Counted from the stretch's first letter, positions 10,880 through 22,343 are shown. The stretch is 64,000 bases of DNA from Timema cristinae (GCA_039000515.1 JBCFYV010000100.1:55613433-55677432); one strand, 5' to 3'. Notes: generated by a model not told the origin, from the sequence alone. Numbers and translations: made by a program.

Positions 10880-11100
10880 CCTCCTCGGTGGCCGCGTGGT
10901 CTAAGGCGTGACTCTCTCAATAGACTAGACTGCCTATGACGGGGAGATTGAGGTTCGAATACTGGTCGGGATACTGAGGTAAAATTTTCCCTAAAGGGTC
11001 TTCCACTATCTCCCCCCCCCACCCCAAGCAAATACCATGTGAGCTCTTAGAACACAGACAGCCCAATCTCCATAAGAAGAACCTTTATCTGACAGCTAGA
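10880..11100 (+). mobile_element. SINE with SINE-B-type head leading into SINE-F body
   Basis: The head GGTGGCCGCGTGGTCTAAGG and B box GAGGTTCGAATACTGGTCGG are good. After about 11045 the sequence (GAACCTTTATCTGACAGCTA) runs into the SINE-F body rather than the SINE-B tail. Confidence 0.65.
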
Positions 11101-11515
11101 AAGATATTAGACTACTCTAACGTGTTCATACGTCATGTCATGTTACAGATGTCACTTTGATAAAAAACTTTTTTTAGCACCACGTCTTACTACCCATTCG
11201 GACTATACGCTAGTGGTTTTAAAACTTAACGCACGTATTTGCGTGGAGGGAGAGTGGAAAACCATTTTGTAAAAAACAAACATTCCCAGTACACCCAACT
11301 GAGATTCAAACCCCGATCTCTCAATCGCTGGCAGTTTAGTCTAATGAAGGGTAGCGCATTAGAACACGCGGCTACTGAAGTGGTGGGGGGGGGGGTAATT
11401 ATGAATACCTATAAAACAAAAGTAATAATTTAGTAAAATGCTATCAATATTGACCTAAAATATGTTTATATTTAAACAAAAAAGACTTTATGAAAAATTA
11501 GACTGTATGAAAAAA
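11100..11515 (+). mobile_element. SINE-F body split by a SINE-B insertion
   Basis: The left part (GTTCATACGTCATGTCATG, GTCACTTTGATAAAA, to about 11170) continues at 11395-11515 (ATGCTATCAATATTGACC). Other copies of the body, at 18495-18668 (+), 22343-22470 (+), 43838-43980 (-) and 46890-47050 (-), are continuous at this point. Confidence 0.65.
11176..11385 (-). mobile_element. SINE-B nested in SINE-F
   Basis: The tail CTTACTACCCATTCGGACTA, the GTATTTGCGTGGAGGGAGAG block and the head with GAACACGCGGCTACTGAAG are all present. Confidence 0.8.
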
Positions 11516-12970
11516 TCTCTGTTGAACGTGTATTTTTTTGGTACCATTCAATTTTGTTATACGATTAAAATTAATATTTTATAGTAAATTGTCATTTTGT
11601 GAATCATACAACCCCCCATATAAATTTTGAATCTCCAAGATTGCTAACGGGAAACCTTTATATATTATATAAAAAATATTAATTTACAACTGACAAAATT
11701 ATTATTTGACACACAAAATACGATAAGATAAAAAAAAATAGGTTAGGTTTTCTAAAATAATACACATAGTCCCACAACATTAAACAAGAATAGCAACAAA
11801 AAAAAAACATTCCTAGTACTGTGTCAACAGCCTGTTTCGAGTCAACAGTCAAGTTAATCCTCCAAGTTAAAAAAAAAAAAAGGCCATGACTGCTTTCAGC
11901 AGTGGAAACAAGTCTGTTTAGTTCATTATGTGTGTGTGTTTGCGTGCCCCCCCCCCCCCCACTCACTTCTATTCTGACAAGTTTTACGACCACGTCAAAC
12001 TCACCACACCCATCCCTCCCTGCCCTCTCCCAAACCCTGTTCAGATCTCATTCATTCCAACTGTCAACAAAACAGTCCAACAGTTTGACCGGCCGGGAGA
12101 ACAAGTCACAAACGGAACGAGCGCCCACCGCCTCTGGGTCCCACAATCAAATCGAATTACCCCTCCTTCCCTCATAAAAACCTTCCTCATTCCTTCATCA
12201 AACTCTTGAAAATCACCACAAAATGTGTTCGTGGCTCCTCCCCCCCCCCGCCTCCCTTCTTTTAACCTCTAAACTGAGATCGAAAAAGGAAAAAAAAATC
12301 AAGACTTTTACTAATTTTTTTTTAAATATATAGAATGGTGGTGGTAATGAGTTTTATTATTTAGTGAACAAAAAAAAAAGTTGGTCTGCTGTGAGAAATA
12401 CGAGGATACCGCCATGGAGGAAGGAAAATGTCATAAAGCGCTAGAAGGATGAACACTTTGAGGTCTTCACAGCGAGTTTTCTCTTTGCTTTTGTCTTGTT
12501 TTTGTTTTCTCTTTGACGATAGCGTCATAGCCGGAGTTTCGGTCAATTTATAACGAAGCGACAGCGAATCGTTTTCATAGTTTTTTTTAAAGCTGACATT
12601 TGTTTAGCTTACATATTAGGCTTACTTGTTTTATCGGACGAGATAATGAGCATATGACGTCGTCGTCAGCAAGTACAGTCAAATTTTAATAGGAAGGCCC
12701 TTATAGAATATACAAACTTTTGTTTGCGTTCAATATTGATATTATTGTTTGATGTTCTGTCCAGTAGCAGATCTTTAGGTGGGTCTCACTCACACTATTC
12801 GCAAATTCAGGGCGAATGTTCAGTCGAATATTCGCCATTCGAAGCGTTTTGTCTTGGGAGCGGTCTCTTGACACGAATCAAAGGAAGCGAATGTTCGCCA
12901 ATGGAGTCTCTGCGAACATCCGAAAGGCTCCCACACTGCACTTCAGTCGTTCATGTCATCTGGTTGAATA
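11516..12970. other. Intergenic DNA with C-rich patches
   Basis: Homopolymer C runs at 11947-11960 and 12238-12250 and a moderately GC-rich patch at 12000-12180 interrupt AT-rich sequence. Short frames such as 11928-12209 (+) and 12361-12546 (-) show no domain or signal peptide with a good start, so I do not call a gene. Confidence 0.5.
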
Positions 12971-12971
12971 A

Positions 12972-12980
12972 CCGGACACT

Positions 12981-13031
<51 letters not shown>

Positions 13032-13322
13032 GCACCGCGTTTTACTACCCATTCGGGTTATACGCACTTACGCTAATGTGTAATGGTAGAGTGATTGTGA
13101 GATGAAATGGAGAACCTACAGTTTAACGTGGAATCCGAACCATGGTGGAGGCCTGGCATTCCCCACATTCACAAGTTGTGATTAATACACGTCTTGTCAG
13201 AGGTGAAGGAAGGGTTTGTTAATCAGATAAATCTGTGCCGGGACCGAGGATTGAACCCCGGCCGCCAGCACAGAAGTCTGACACCTTACCCCTAGACCGT
13301 CAGGTCACCCCCGGACACTGTA
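12972..13322 (-). mobile_element. SINE-A with 12-bp target-site duplication
   Basis: The element is 12984-13310, flanked by CCGGACACTGTA at 12972-12983 and 13311-13322. The (ATT)n tail, the shared tail with CATTCGGGTTATACGCACTT, the body and the head are complete. Confidence 0.95.
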
Positions 13323-14450
13323 ATAGTTCTATCATTTTGTGGCTATTGTAGAATTACCAGTAAACGCTTGCGAGACTTTCGCACATTCAACCTTCCCCTC
13401 CCCCTCTCCCAAAATTGATTTAGTCTTTCGTTAGATTGTTGTAATTAAATACTCAGCGAAGTGTATACACGAAATAGCAAAGAGAGTTTATGTTCGATAA
13501 TTGATACAAAAATATTGTTAGATTTTTCTATTAACTTACATTTTAAACAAACAATATGTTTTACGTAAAATGAGTATGCTATGTCAGAGGTCCGTACAAA
13601 ATCCTATCCACTGATATCTTATTCATCGCTGTAGAATTTGTATTAGTTGAGAAAAAGGGATGTTGACAACAGAAATAATATATAGGTTCATTTGTTCACT
13701 TAATGCTTAGCTATTTAGTTATACAATGGAGTATGTTGTAGTATACCATCTAATGAAACATCAAATACTAGTTTTATTTAATGAGCTGATAATTATTGTT
13801 TTACTAGCACCAAATAACTGTGTCGACTTTTGTTTGCTTTGGCGCGAATTGTATCAAACAGACCCAGAGCATGGCGAAAACGTTCGTACACATTGTAATG
13901 ATACTGATTTGTACCCCTGTCATATATTTAAAAAAAAGTCATGGATGAAGTGCATTTTTCTTTAAAGTTTTGTATGTAAAATATCCTCTCAAGACTTCAT
14001 CCATGGAGAATCACGCACTTTTCAGAACTAATTTCAATAGATTACACCATAAGACTTATTCTTTTCTTTCAAAAATCATCTCCGTAGTGTTTACAAAAAA
14101 AAAAAGCAAGTGACGCTAGCTCCCTCTACCCAATAGGAAGTTCACAACACCTGACGCCAGGACACTTTCGATTAGTTAGTTTTGACACTGGTGACAAGGA
14201 GTCCAAGAGGCAAGAGGTATGTCATACATAAGGCACTTGGGTGTATGAATAGATAGCAGTAGCAGTATTACAAATTATTAACAGTGCCAGCGACATAAAT
14301 CTAGAGAGTAGTAACATAGACCTACACAGCACATGGTACTCATAACATGGAACCTGTAATGTTACAGGGAAATAATCTGTAGTTCAACTAAACTGTATCG
14401 TATAATATTACATCTTCAGTGCCGAATACATTCGCGAATAGTTTGGGACC
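13323..14450. other. Intergenic DNA, no supported gene
   Basis: An open frame at 13726-13965 (+) has no recognisable domain. A 12-bp inverted repeat (CATGGATGAAGT at about 13940-13951, ACTTCATCCATG at 13994-14005) could form a hairpin with a 42-nt loop. Confidence 0.5.
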
Positions 14451-14454
14451 CGCT

Positions 14455-14570
14455 TTACATGGTAACTCTATATGCTTCTCTGTCTTCCGCCATCCTCTTC
14501 ATATCTTCCATCCACCTTGATATTGTCCACCTTTTACGTACCCTACCTCTCGTTACTTCCATTAATTCCT
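14455..14570 (-). mobile_element. LINE (non-LTR retrotransposon) C-terminal remnant
   Basis: Minus-strand translation gives RGRVRKRW, then MEDMKRMAEDREAYRV and a stop. This resembles the basic 'GRPRKRW ... DRxxWR' C-terminus found after reverse transcriptase in many insect LINEs. The fragment is too short to assign a clade. Confidence 0.55.
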
Positions 14571-14576
14571 TCTATA

Positions 14577-14875
14577 GCATACGTCAGTAAGCAGATTCAA
14601 TGAGTTCAAACCCAGCCGCGGTCGATGGATTTTCTCTCGAGCGATTAAAATAAATAAATCCGTAGCACAACTTCCATCAGAAAGGAAGTAAAGCTGTTTG
14701 TCCCATTTCGATTGCGGACATGTAGAAGAACACTGGAAGGTATGTGGAAATAACTTTACCGGCAAAATTGGTAAGGGCTTTCGCTATTGCTCATAGAAAT
14801 TCTCGTATGTTGATATAGGTCTAATCAGTCGGTTCAGAAAGAGCAAGTTAAATATCTCAAATAAAAAAAAAAATA
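14577..14875 (+). mobile_element. SINE-E copy (diverged)
   Basis: GAGTTCAAACCCAGCC (B box), CGTAGCACAACTTCC, GGCAAAATTGGTA and CATAGAAATTCTCGTAT match the copy at 17036-17350. The 3' end is A-rich. Confidence 0.75.
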
Positions 14876-14934
14876 TAAACATAGTTGATGTTTGTTTAAT
14901 GGCTTTCCTGTTCATCCATTGTTTTCAATGTACA

Positions 14935-15445
14935 GTACATAAGATAGTAGAGGAAGCAAGAGAGAGATAATATTCTCATGAAATGAGGATAGAAAAAGAG
15001 AGAATACCAAAGAGAATGATAGAGATAAGGAAAAAAAGATCGCAAGGGAGACCAAGAAATAAATGGGAGGAGCAGATAACAGAAATTGTGCAATTGAGAG
15101 GAGAAGAATGTTATTATTATTATTATTATTAGCATCGCGTCTTACTACCCATTCGGGTTATACGCACTTACGCTAATGTGTAATGGTAGGGTGATTGTGA
15201 GATGAAATGAAGGACCTACAGTTTAACGTGGAATCCGAACCACGGTGGCGGCCTGGCATTCCCCACATTCACAAGATGACTTGTCAGAGGTGAAGGAAGG
15301 GTTTGGTAATCAGATAAATCTGTACCGGGACCGAGGATTGAACCCCGGCCGCCAGCATAGAAGTCTGACACCTTACCCCTAGACCACCAGGTCACCTAGG
15401 AGAAGAATGGTGGAAGTTGGAAGCATGTTACTAAACTGATACGGA
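14935..15445 (+). mobile_element. LINE ORF2 C-terminus interrupted by SINE-A
   Basis: Joining 14965-15110 to 15410 restores one frame: ERIPKRMIEIRKKR, then GRPRNKWEEQ, and GEEWWKLEACY before a stop at about 15438. Basic GRPR-x-x-W followed by a tryptophan-rich end is typical of insect LINE ORF2 C-termini. Only the end of the element is here; no reverse transcriptase motif is seen. Confidence 0.7.
15099..15409 (-). mobile_element. SINE-A with 12-bp target-site duplication
   Basis: AGGAGAAGAATG occurs at 15099-15110 and 15398-15409 around the element 15111-15397. The (ATT)n tail, body and tRNA-like head are complete. Confidence 0.95.
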
Positions 15446-16044
15446 CACAGGCTGGAAACAGTCACTGATGACGTAATATGGGATAATCTCCCAGCAGTCA
15501 CCAGGAGGAGAGAGAGATGATGTAATATCGTGTTACTGTTTCAATTAGACTAGTCTCCAAGCATCCTGTGTTCAAGGTGTTAAGGGGATAGTAAATGAGT
15601 AGTACTTGGAACTTGAGTCCTTTTGTTAAAGACAGAAGACGGAGTGTAGGATGACAGAGGGCTCTTGGGGTACACTAATGACATGGTTTGTACACTAGAA
15701 TTATAGGGTGAAAGAACCCGGACGGGTAGTAAGATGCGGTGTTAAAAACAAGAAGATAAATATCATTCATTAAAAAGCAGAAACCCTCGTGAAAAAATGA
15801 TCGATTAGATTAAATAGCCAGCTATTGTGGTTGTTAAGTACGGCTGTAACCTCATCTAAATATAATAGTTCACGACAGACTTTTCAACAACTGTGATATC
15901 ACCGTGTGAAGAAAATTAATCCAAACGCATCTACGTATTTATTTTGACAACGAAAGTTTTTTTTTTATTTGTTATCAAGATCACATACAATATACTGACC
16001 TTGACTCGAGTTTGATGTCAACTATACCCTGAGTTTTGGTGGAA
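15446..16044. other. Intergenic DNA
   Basis: A shared SINE tail remnant (ACCCGGACGGGTAGTAAGAT) sits near 15717-15745. No gene is seen. Confidence 0.5.
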
Positions 16045-16180
16045 GAGCCTTTTGCAAAATACAAAACTTTTATACAGTCAACTTTGATAATATTTTTCTA
16101 TATTATTATTTTTGTTATTTTATAGTTATTGATAATATCTATCAAAAGTGACAGCTGTGGATCTCATGACTTGACGTACA
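16045..16180 (-). mobile_element. SINE-F body
   Basis: GATAATATCTATCAAAAGTG, ACAGCTGTGG and TCATGACTTGACGTA on the plus strand match the inverted copies at 43838 and 46890. Confidence 0.65.
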
Positions 16181-16185
16181 TATAT

Positions 16186-16423
16186 TAGCACCGTATCTTA
16201 CTGCCCATCCGGGCTATACACTTATGCACTAATTACGCTAATAGTTTTAGAGATTAGGAAGGTTATATTTAGAATAAATGTATCCGTATTTGCGTGTAAA
16301 ACCATTTAGAGAAAACCACCCTCAGTACACCCGACCGAGATTCAAACCTCTATCTCCTCGTCATCGGCAGTCTAGTATACTGTGAGAGTAGCTCCTTAGA
16401 CCATGCGGCCACCGAAGTGGCTT
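16186..16423 (-). mobile_element. SINE-B copy
   Basis: The tail CTTACTGCCCATCCGGGCTA, the B box GATTCAAACC and the head CTTAGACCATGCGGCCACCG are in order. Confidence 0.85.
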
Positions 16424-16678
16424 AATACGCAGTTCCCACCAGCCATTTTTTTTCTCTCCAGCCAATACTTAGCAGCCGTGTTATTGGGTTGAAGTGACAA
16501 CACTTGGCTATCCAGGAGGGAAATGACAGCTGTAGCAAACTTCCAACCTTTCATTCCTTCTTCTCACCGCCCGTTCTAATCTCTCTCTCACAGCGGCTGT
16601 CAGCGCGGGAACAACGGGGGGGGGAGGGCTCTGTTTATTGAACCTGTCGTTTTATTAGCACTCCTTAAAGGTTTCAAC

Positions 16679-16986
16679 GGTCAAGGTGACCTGGCGGTCT
16701 AGGGGTAAGGTGTCGGACTTATATGCTGGGGGTCCGGGGTTCAATCCTCGGTCCCAGCACAGATTTATCTGATTACCAAACTCTCCCTTCACCTCTGACA
16801 AGACGTGTATTAATCACATCTTGTGAATTGGGGAATGCCAGGCCTCCACCGTGGTTCGGATCCCACGTTAAACTGTAGGTCCTCCATTTCATCTCACAAT
16901 CACCCTACCATTACACATTAGCGTAAGTGCGTATAACCCGAACGGGTAGTAAGACGCGGTGCTAATAATAATTTTAGTGGTCAAGG
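16679..16986 (+). mobile_element. SINE-A with 8-bp target-site duplication
   Basis: GGTCAAGG flanks the element (16679-16686 and 16979-16986). The head TGACCTGGCGGTCTAGGGG, B box GGGGTTCAATCC, body and tail are complete. Confidence 0.93.
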
Positions 16987-17035
16987 CCATTCGATGATAA
17001 AAATCTTACTGCACAATTTTAACAACTATGTAAAG

Positions 17036-17350
17036 TCGACCTCTGTGGTCTTGGGGTAAAGTGCTCACCTCAGGACTCGATGTTCGTGGGTTCAAACCCA
17101 GCCTGGGTCGACGGGTTTTTCTTGAACGATAAAAAAAAATTCGTAGCGCAACTTCCTTCGAGAAGGGAAGTAAATTCGTCAAATCCCCCATGTCAGTTGT
17201 GGAACCCTTAAAGTTATGGGGGAAAAAGTTCCTTCCCAACAAAATTGGTAGGCTCTTTCGTGCGGTTTCATAGAAATTCTTGTGTACCGATATAACCAGC
17301 CGGTTTGGAAAGAGTGCGTCAAGTACCTCAAATAAATTAAGTAAAAAAAA
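17036..17350 (+). mobile_element. SINE-E copy
   Basis: A tRNA-like head (GTGGTCTTGGGGTAAAGTGC, B box GGGTTCAAACCCAG) is followed by a body that recurs at 14577-14875 and a poly-A end. The 137-codon minus-strand frame across it is non-coding. Confidence 0.8.
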
Positions 17351-17406
17351 AAGTATAATACTAGTGGATGATCTCAAACCTGCTTTAATGGTTGTACAGA
17401 CTAAGG

Positions 17407-18077
17407 CAGGGGTCATCAATTGGTTAGTCGCGATCGACCGGTCGATCTCACGGATATTTTCAGTCGATCACGTAATGAAACTTTGTGGTCGCTAGTAGTT
17501 GATATTTTAGTCTCCTAAACTTACAAATGTATCGAGCACTTCATTCAAATACAATTCTAGTCCAACCAAAATAGACCTTTATCGGTTATAATTGGAACAC
17601 TATAAGATGAAAATGTACATTTTATTTATTCTATAACATTTCTTGTAGAAAAATTAGGACACAAACATTTTAGAAAATATTTAAACTAAGGATTATATAT
17701 AAGGTGTATAGGGAAAAATATGTAAATTTATTATTATTATTATTATTATTTAGCACCGCGTCTTACTGCCCGTTCGGACTATACGCTTAAGTACTAATTA
17801 CGCTAGTGGGCTAGGATTTGGGAAGGTTGAACACAGAGGAAGTGAACCCGCAATTGTATGGAGGGAGAGTGGAAAAATTTATGAAAAACCACCCCAAGTT
17901 CACCCGACTGAGATTCGAACCTCGATCTCCCCGTCCTCGGTACGAAACCGATGCGTTAACCAATTACGCCACCGAGGTGGATATGTAAAATTAAAATGAA
18001 GAAGCAGTGGATGATCGTGGCACCTTTGATAGGTCTTTAAGTCGACCGGTGCCTAAAAAAAGGCTTCCAAAACTCTG
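17407..18077. mobile_element. hAT-like non-autonomous element with nested SINE-B
   Basis: The left end is CAGGGGTCATCAATTGG, with GCGATCGACCGGTCGATC inside it. The right end carries GTCGACCGGTGCC and ends CCAAAACTCTG. The flanks GACTAAGG and GCCTAACG agree at 6 of 8 positions. SINE-B lies at 17752-17980. No transposase is seen. Confidence 0.65.
17752..17980 (-). mobile_element. SINE-B variant nested in the hAT-like element
   Basis: The head reads, on the minus strand, CCACCTCGGTGGCGTAATTG, a subtype also seen at 18908, 44499 and 59970. Its tail CTTACTGCCCGTTCGGACTA is preceded by (ATT)n. Confidence 0.85.
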
Positions 18078-18292
18078 GCCTAACGCGTCACACTCGCAAT
18101 AACAGGGACTGCCGATGACGGGTAGATTGTGGTTCGATGCTATTTAGATGTACTAACGTTTTCCCCCACTCTCTCTCCACGCAAATGCGGGAACACTTTC
18201 TCTAAATTCAACCTTTCTCATCCCTAACTAACACATTAACGAAATTAGTACATGAGCGTATAGCCCGTACGGGTAGTAAGCCTCTGAATAAT
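18078..18292 (+). mobile_element. SINE-B copy, head partly lost
   Basis: CCTAACGCGTCACACTCGCA, CTCTCTCCACGCAAATGCGG and the tail GCCCGTACGGGTAGTAAG are recognisable. Confidence 0.7.
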
Positions 18293-18309
18293 AATTTTTA
18301 AACATCAAG

Positions 18310-18668
18310 ACGAACTAGTGGTTGAATGGTAAATATATCCGTCAAGCGTCACCTGGGACTGAACCAGGTTCCTTTAGACTCGGGGGTGACCACTATAACC
18401 ACTTATATCCCCACGGATGGGGAAAAAAAAACGTTACTGTAGTCCAATTTTCATAGAAAGAACCATATGTGACCGCTGGAAAAGCTACTAGATCTACTTA
18501 CATGTATTCATACGCCAAGTCATGTGATATGCAGCTGTCACTTTTGATAGATATTATCTATACATAAAAAACAACGATAATAATATATTAAAATGTTCTC
18601 AATGCTGACAGAAAAAAATATGTATTTTCTAAAAGGACCCTTCCTATGAAGATTGGACTGTAAAAACA
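18310..18668 (+). mobile_element. SINE-F with possible tRNA-like head
   Basis: A head-like block (CTAGTGGTTGAATGGTAAAT, GGACTGAACCAGGTTCC) precedes the body with ATTCATACGCCAAGTCATG, CAGCTGTCACTTTTGATAGA and TATTTTCTAAAAGG. Confidence 0.55.
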
Positions 18669-18907
18669 TATATATATATATTGTCTAATTTATTTTCAAT
18701 TAAAAATACAAAGGAATTCTTCTTCGTACAAACATGAGCTGTGAACAGGCCAAGGAAGTCAGTCCCATTAATATTCCCTTTTGTGCGAGGTGTTCGCCGC
18801 TACGCTGCGCCACAGTCGGGAGTTTGCCAAGGTTCGTTAACGGCGAGATCCCCTCTACCGTTTAAAAGCTTCGACCGAATAAATTAATAATAATACTAAT
18901 AATAATA

Positions 18908-19126
18908 TTTAGCACCGCGTCTTACTACCCGTTGGGGTTATACGTTTTTAGTAATAATTACGCTAAGGGATTGGGAACGGAAAAGGTTGAATTAGAGGAA
19001 GTGAACCCGCATTTGCGTGGAAGGAAAGAGGAAAACATTTAGGAAAAACCACCACCAGTTCACCCGTCCTCAGCAGTCGAGCTCAACACGACAAGCGCGT
19101 TAACCAACTACGCCACCGAGGCGGGT
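18908..19126 (-). mobile_element. SINE-B variant
   Basis: The tail CTTACTACCCGTTGGGGTTA and the head GCGCGTTAACCAACTACGCC are present, but the B-box region is deleted. Confidence 0.8.
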
Positions 19127-19282
19127 AACTAAGTGAAAAAGGATAAGTCAGATCGATATAAGAATTATATTTTAGACAAGAGAAATCGATGACGTCAGCA
19201 TGGAATGAAACTATACCGAACGAGCGGCCGCCACCTGTTTGCGTTCTACGGATAGATGGTGTCATGTTTTCAGTATAACTAA

Positions 19283-19465
19283 TCCTCCTGCCATTAATCT
19301 CAGTTTTCTAGACTGGAGCCGCTACCTTTCCCTATAAGTGGCTACTCATTTGTCCTCACGGGGCTGAGTTGACCCGGTTCCAGACCCACTGCTTCACAGA
19401 GGAGGGATCGAACCGTGGACCTATGGATCTGTAATCAGGAGCTCTGACCACTAACCCATGAAAGA
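19283..19465 (-). mobile_element. SINE-C copy
   Basis: On the minus strand the head has TTAGTGGTCAGAGCTCCTG and the body ends with TCTAGAAAACTGAGATTAAT, as at 34131-34400 and 37840-38085. Confidence 0.75.
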
Positions 19466-19817
19466 AAGCAGTAAATCATTTAAATATAAATAAAGAAAAC
19501 TCGCATCACCAGACAGGGATTCGAGCTCCGGTCTTCTCGTCAAAATATCAGTCTTTTCTTGTGTTGTTTTTGGCTTCCCCCCCCCCCCCCCCCCCTTGTT
19601 TGATTTTCTTCTTTACTTCCGTGTATCTAGTTTTAGATTATTTTTGTCATTTCCTTTCTTTATTTAAGATTTCATTTCCCATTATTCATTATCTGTTTTA
19701 CCCATTATTTCTCATTTCCACAAATTTCCTACCGTTTTGTGTTCTTCTATAAATCTCTTTTTTCCCCCTTCTGATCCACCCATTTCTCTCCATTATCTCT
19801 TTATTTAGCTTTTCGAG

Positions 19818-19893
19818 CCTCGATCTCCCCGTCCTAGGCAGTCTAGCTCAACACGAAACTAGCGCATTAGCTAACTACGCCACCAAGGTGAGT
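19818..19893 (-). mobile_element. SINE-B head fragment bordering the 115-bp satellite
   Basis: CGAGCCTCGATCTCCCCGTC and GCGCATTAGCTAACTACGCC match the SINE-B variant head. The satellite starts immediately after it. Confidence 0.7.
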
Positions 19894-19896
19894 AAA

Positions 19897-21110
19897 TTAA
19901 ACGTAATTCTTTGTTTTATTCTGCAAGTTACAAGAATTTAACTGAAGATAACCTAAAGGTGATTCGTGATTTAATTTTGGTCACGCTATAGGCGGTTAAC
20001 TGACGATAACTCTAAGGTAACTCTTTGTTTTATTCTGCCAAGTTACAAGAATTTAACTGAAGATAATCTAAAGGTGATTCGTGATTTAATTTTGGTCACG
20101 CTATAGGCGGTTAACTGACGATAACTCTAAGGTAACTCTTTGTTTTATTCTGCCAAGTTACAAGAATTTAACTGAAGATAATCTAAAGGTGATTCTTGAT
20201 TTAATTTTGGTCACGCTATAGGCGGTTAACTGACGATAACTCTAAGGTAACTCTTTGTTTTATTCTGACAAGTTACAAGAATTTAACTGAAGATAATCTA
20301 AAGGTGATTCTTGATTTAATTTTGGTCACGCTATAGGCGGTTAACTGACGATAACTCTAAGGTAACTCTTTGTTTTATTCTGCCAAGTTACAAGAATTTA
20401 ACTGAAGATAACCTAAAGGTGATTCTTGATTTAATTTTGGTCACGCTATAGGCGGTTAACTGACGATAACTCTAAGGTAACTCTTTGTTTTATTCTGCCA
20501 AGTTACAAGAATTTAACTGAAGATAATCTAAAGGTGATTCGTGATTTAATTTTGGTCACGCTATAGGCGGTTAACTGACGATAACTCTAAGGTAACTCTT
20601 TGTTTTATTCTGCCAAGTTACAAGAATTTAACTGAAGATAATCTAAAGGTGATTCTTGATTTAATTTTGGTCACGCTATAGGCGGTTAACTGACGATAAC
20701 TCTAAGGTAACTCTTTGTTTTATTCTGCCAAGTTACAAGAATTTAACTGAAGATAATCTAAAGGTGATTCTTGATTTAATTTTGGTCACGCTATAGGCGG
20801 TTAACTGACGATAACTCTAAGGTAACTCTTTGTTTTATTCTGCCAAGTTACAAGAATTTAACTGAAGATAACCTAAAGGTGATTCTTGATTTAATTTTGG
20901 TCACGCTATAGGCGGTTAACTGACGATAACTCTAAGGTAACTCTTTGTTTTATTCTGCCAAGTTACAAGAATCTAACTGAAGATAACCTAAAGGTGATTC
21001 GTGATTTAATTTTGGTCACGTTATAGGCGGTTAACTGACGATAACTCTAAGGTAACTCTTGGTTTTATTTTGTCAAGTTACAAGCAACTGTATAAAGATA
21101 AATTTATGGT
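19897..21110. repeat. 115-bp satellite array, about 10 copies
   Basis: TAACTCTTTGTTTTATTCTG recurs at 20018, 20133, 20248 and every 115 bp to about 21053, with very few differences. Each unit contains two related halves: TTAACTGAAGATAATCTAAA and TTAACTGACGATAACTCTAA. The first and last copies are degraded. No coding frame. Confidence 0.97.
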
Positions 21111-21893
21111 GATTTATTTTTTTGTCAACTTAAAGACATTTAAATGGAAATAACTTAAAGGCAATTATTGGTTTTACGTTGTCAGGTCAAAACCATTCGA
21201 CCCAGAGAAAATAAGGCACGATCTTTCTATCAATTTGAAAGCTCAACTTGTAACTTTTAAGTACAAAGTTTATCAAACTCGGTCAGTTTATCAAAGTTTT
21301 GGTTAGCAGGGTGTTATAAAATATATGGGAAAGGGGGGGGGGGGAAGAGATAAGAGTGGATCGGAGGGGTTTATAAAAGAGAGGTTCTTTCCCAAACAAC
21401 CCAAGGGGATGGAAAAATATTTTTTTTTCTCTCCCTCTCTTGTCTCTGCGACTTAATCGAAATCCTGTCATCCCTAGCATGTGTACCAACACACACACAC
21501 GCAGTTTTAAATGTAAAAAGTGATTCTCCCTCTGTGAAGTTAATGATCCTGTTGACTCAGTTTGACTTTAAATTAAAAGTGGGTTAGTAATAATAAAAAG
21601 TTACCATAGTGGAATTGAAATTGAGACACAACCGTTTCATTTATAAAGCTTAAAATAATATTGATACTCACAAATTGGGAATTTATATTTACATTAATCT
21701 ATTTTATATGTCTAAACGAAAAAAACAACAACAGTAAATAGAAAATAAAATAGTGTAATGCTTTGTTGAAATGAAACATTAATCATCTCGTTAATGAATT
21801 TGTTGTAACTGTCTTTGACCATAACATCATTTAAATTACTAAGGGCTCATTAAGCTTTAGGTCATCTTAAAGACTAAATGTTGGTACATCCTG
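21111..21893. other. Intergenic DNA between two arrays
   Basis: AT-rich DNA with a G10 run at about 21336. No gene is supported. Confidence 0.5.
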
Positions 21894-22343
21894 CCGTTCG
21901 TATTGGCTCTGTACGTATTTAATTGTTACTATTGCACACTTGGCCGTTCGTATTGGCTCTGTACGTATTTAATTGTTACTATTGCACACTTGGCCGTTCG
22001 TATTGGCTCTGTACGTATTTAATTGTTACTATTGCACACTTGGCCGTTCGTATTGGCTCTGTACGTATTTAATTGTTACTATTGCACACTTGGCCGTTCG
22101 TATTGGCTCTGTACGTATTTAATTGTTACTATTGCACACTTGGCCGTTCGTATTGGCTCTGTACGTATTTAATTGTTACTATTGCACACTTGGCCGTTCG
22201 TATTGGCTCTGTACGTATTTAATTGTTACTATTGCACACTTGGCCGTTCGTATTGGCTCTGTACGTATTTAATTGTTACTATTGCACACTTGGCCGTTCG
22301 TATTGGCTCTGTACGTATTTAATTGTTATTATTGCACACTTGC
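21894..22343. repeat. 50-bp tandem array, 9 copies, almost identical
   Basis: The unit CCGTTCGTATTGGCTCTGTA, CGTATTTAATTGTTACTATT, GCACACTTGG starts at 21894 and repeats every 50 bp. Inner units appear identical, which points to recent expansion. There are no spacers, so this is not a CRISPR-type array. Confidence 0.97.

Noticed and set aside
13726..13965. 79-codon plus frame with several Cys
   Set aside because: AT-rich, no signal peptide cleavage pattern I trust, no family match and no flanking exons.
17006..17419. 137-codon minus frame
   Set aside because: It covers a SINE-E copy and its flank; the similar frame at 14562-14765 lies in another SINE-E copy.
21894..22343. CRISPR-like regular array
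   Set aside because: The repeats are head to tail with no spacers, in a eukaryotic sequence.
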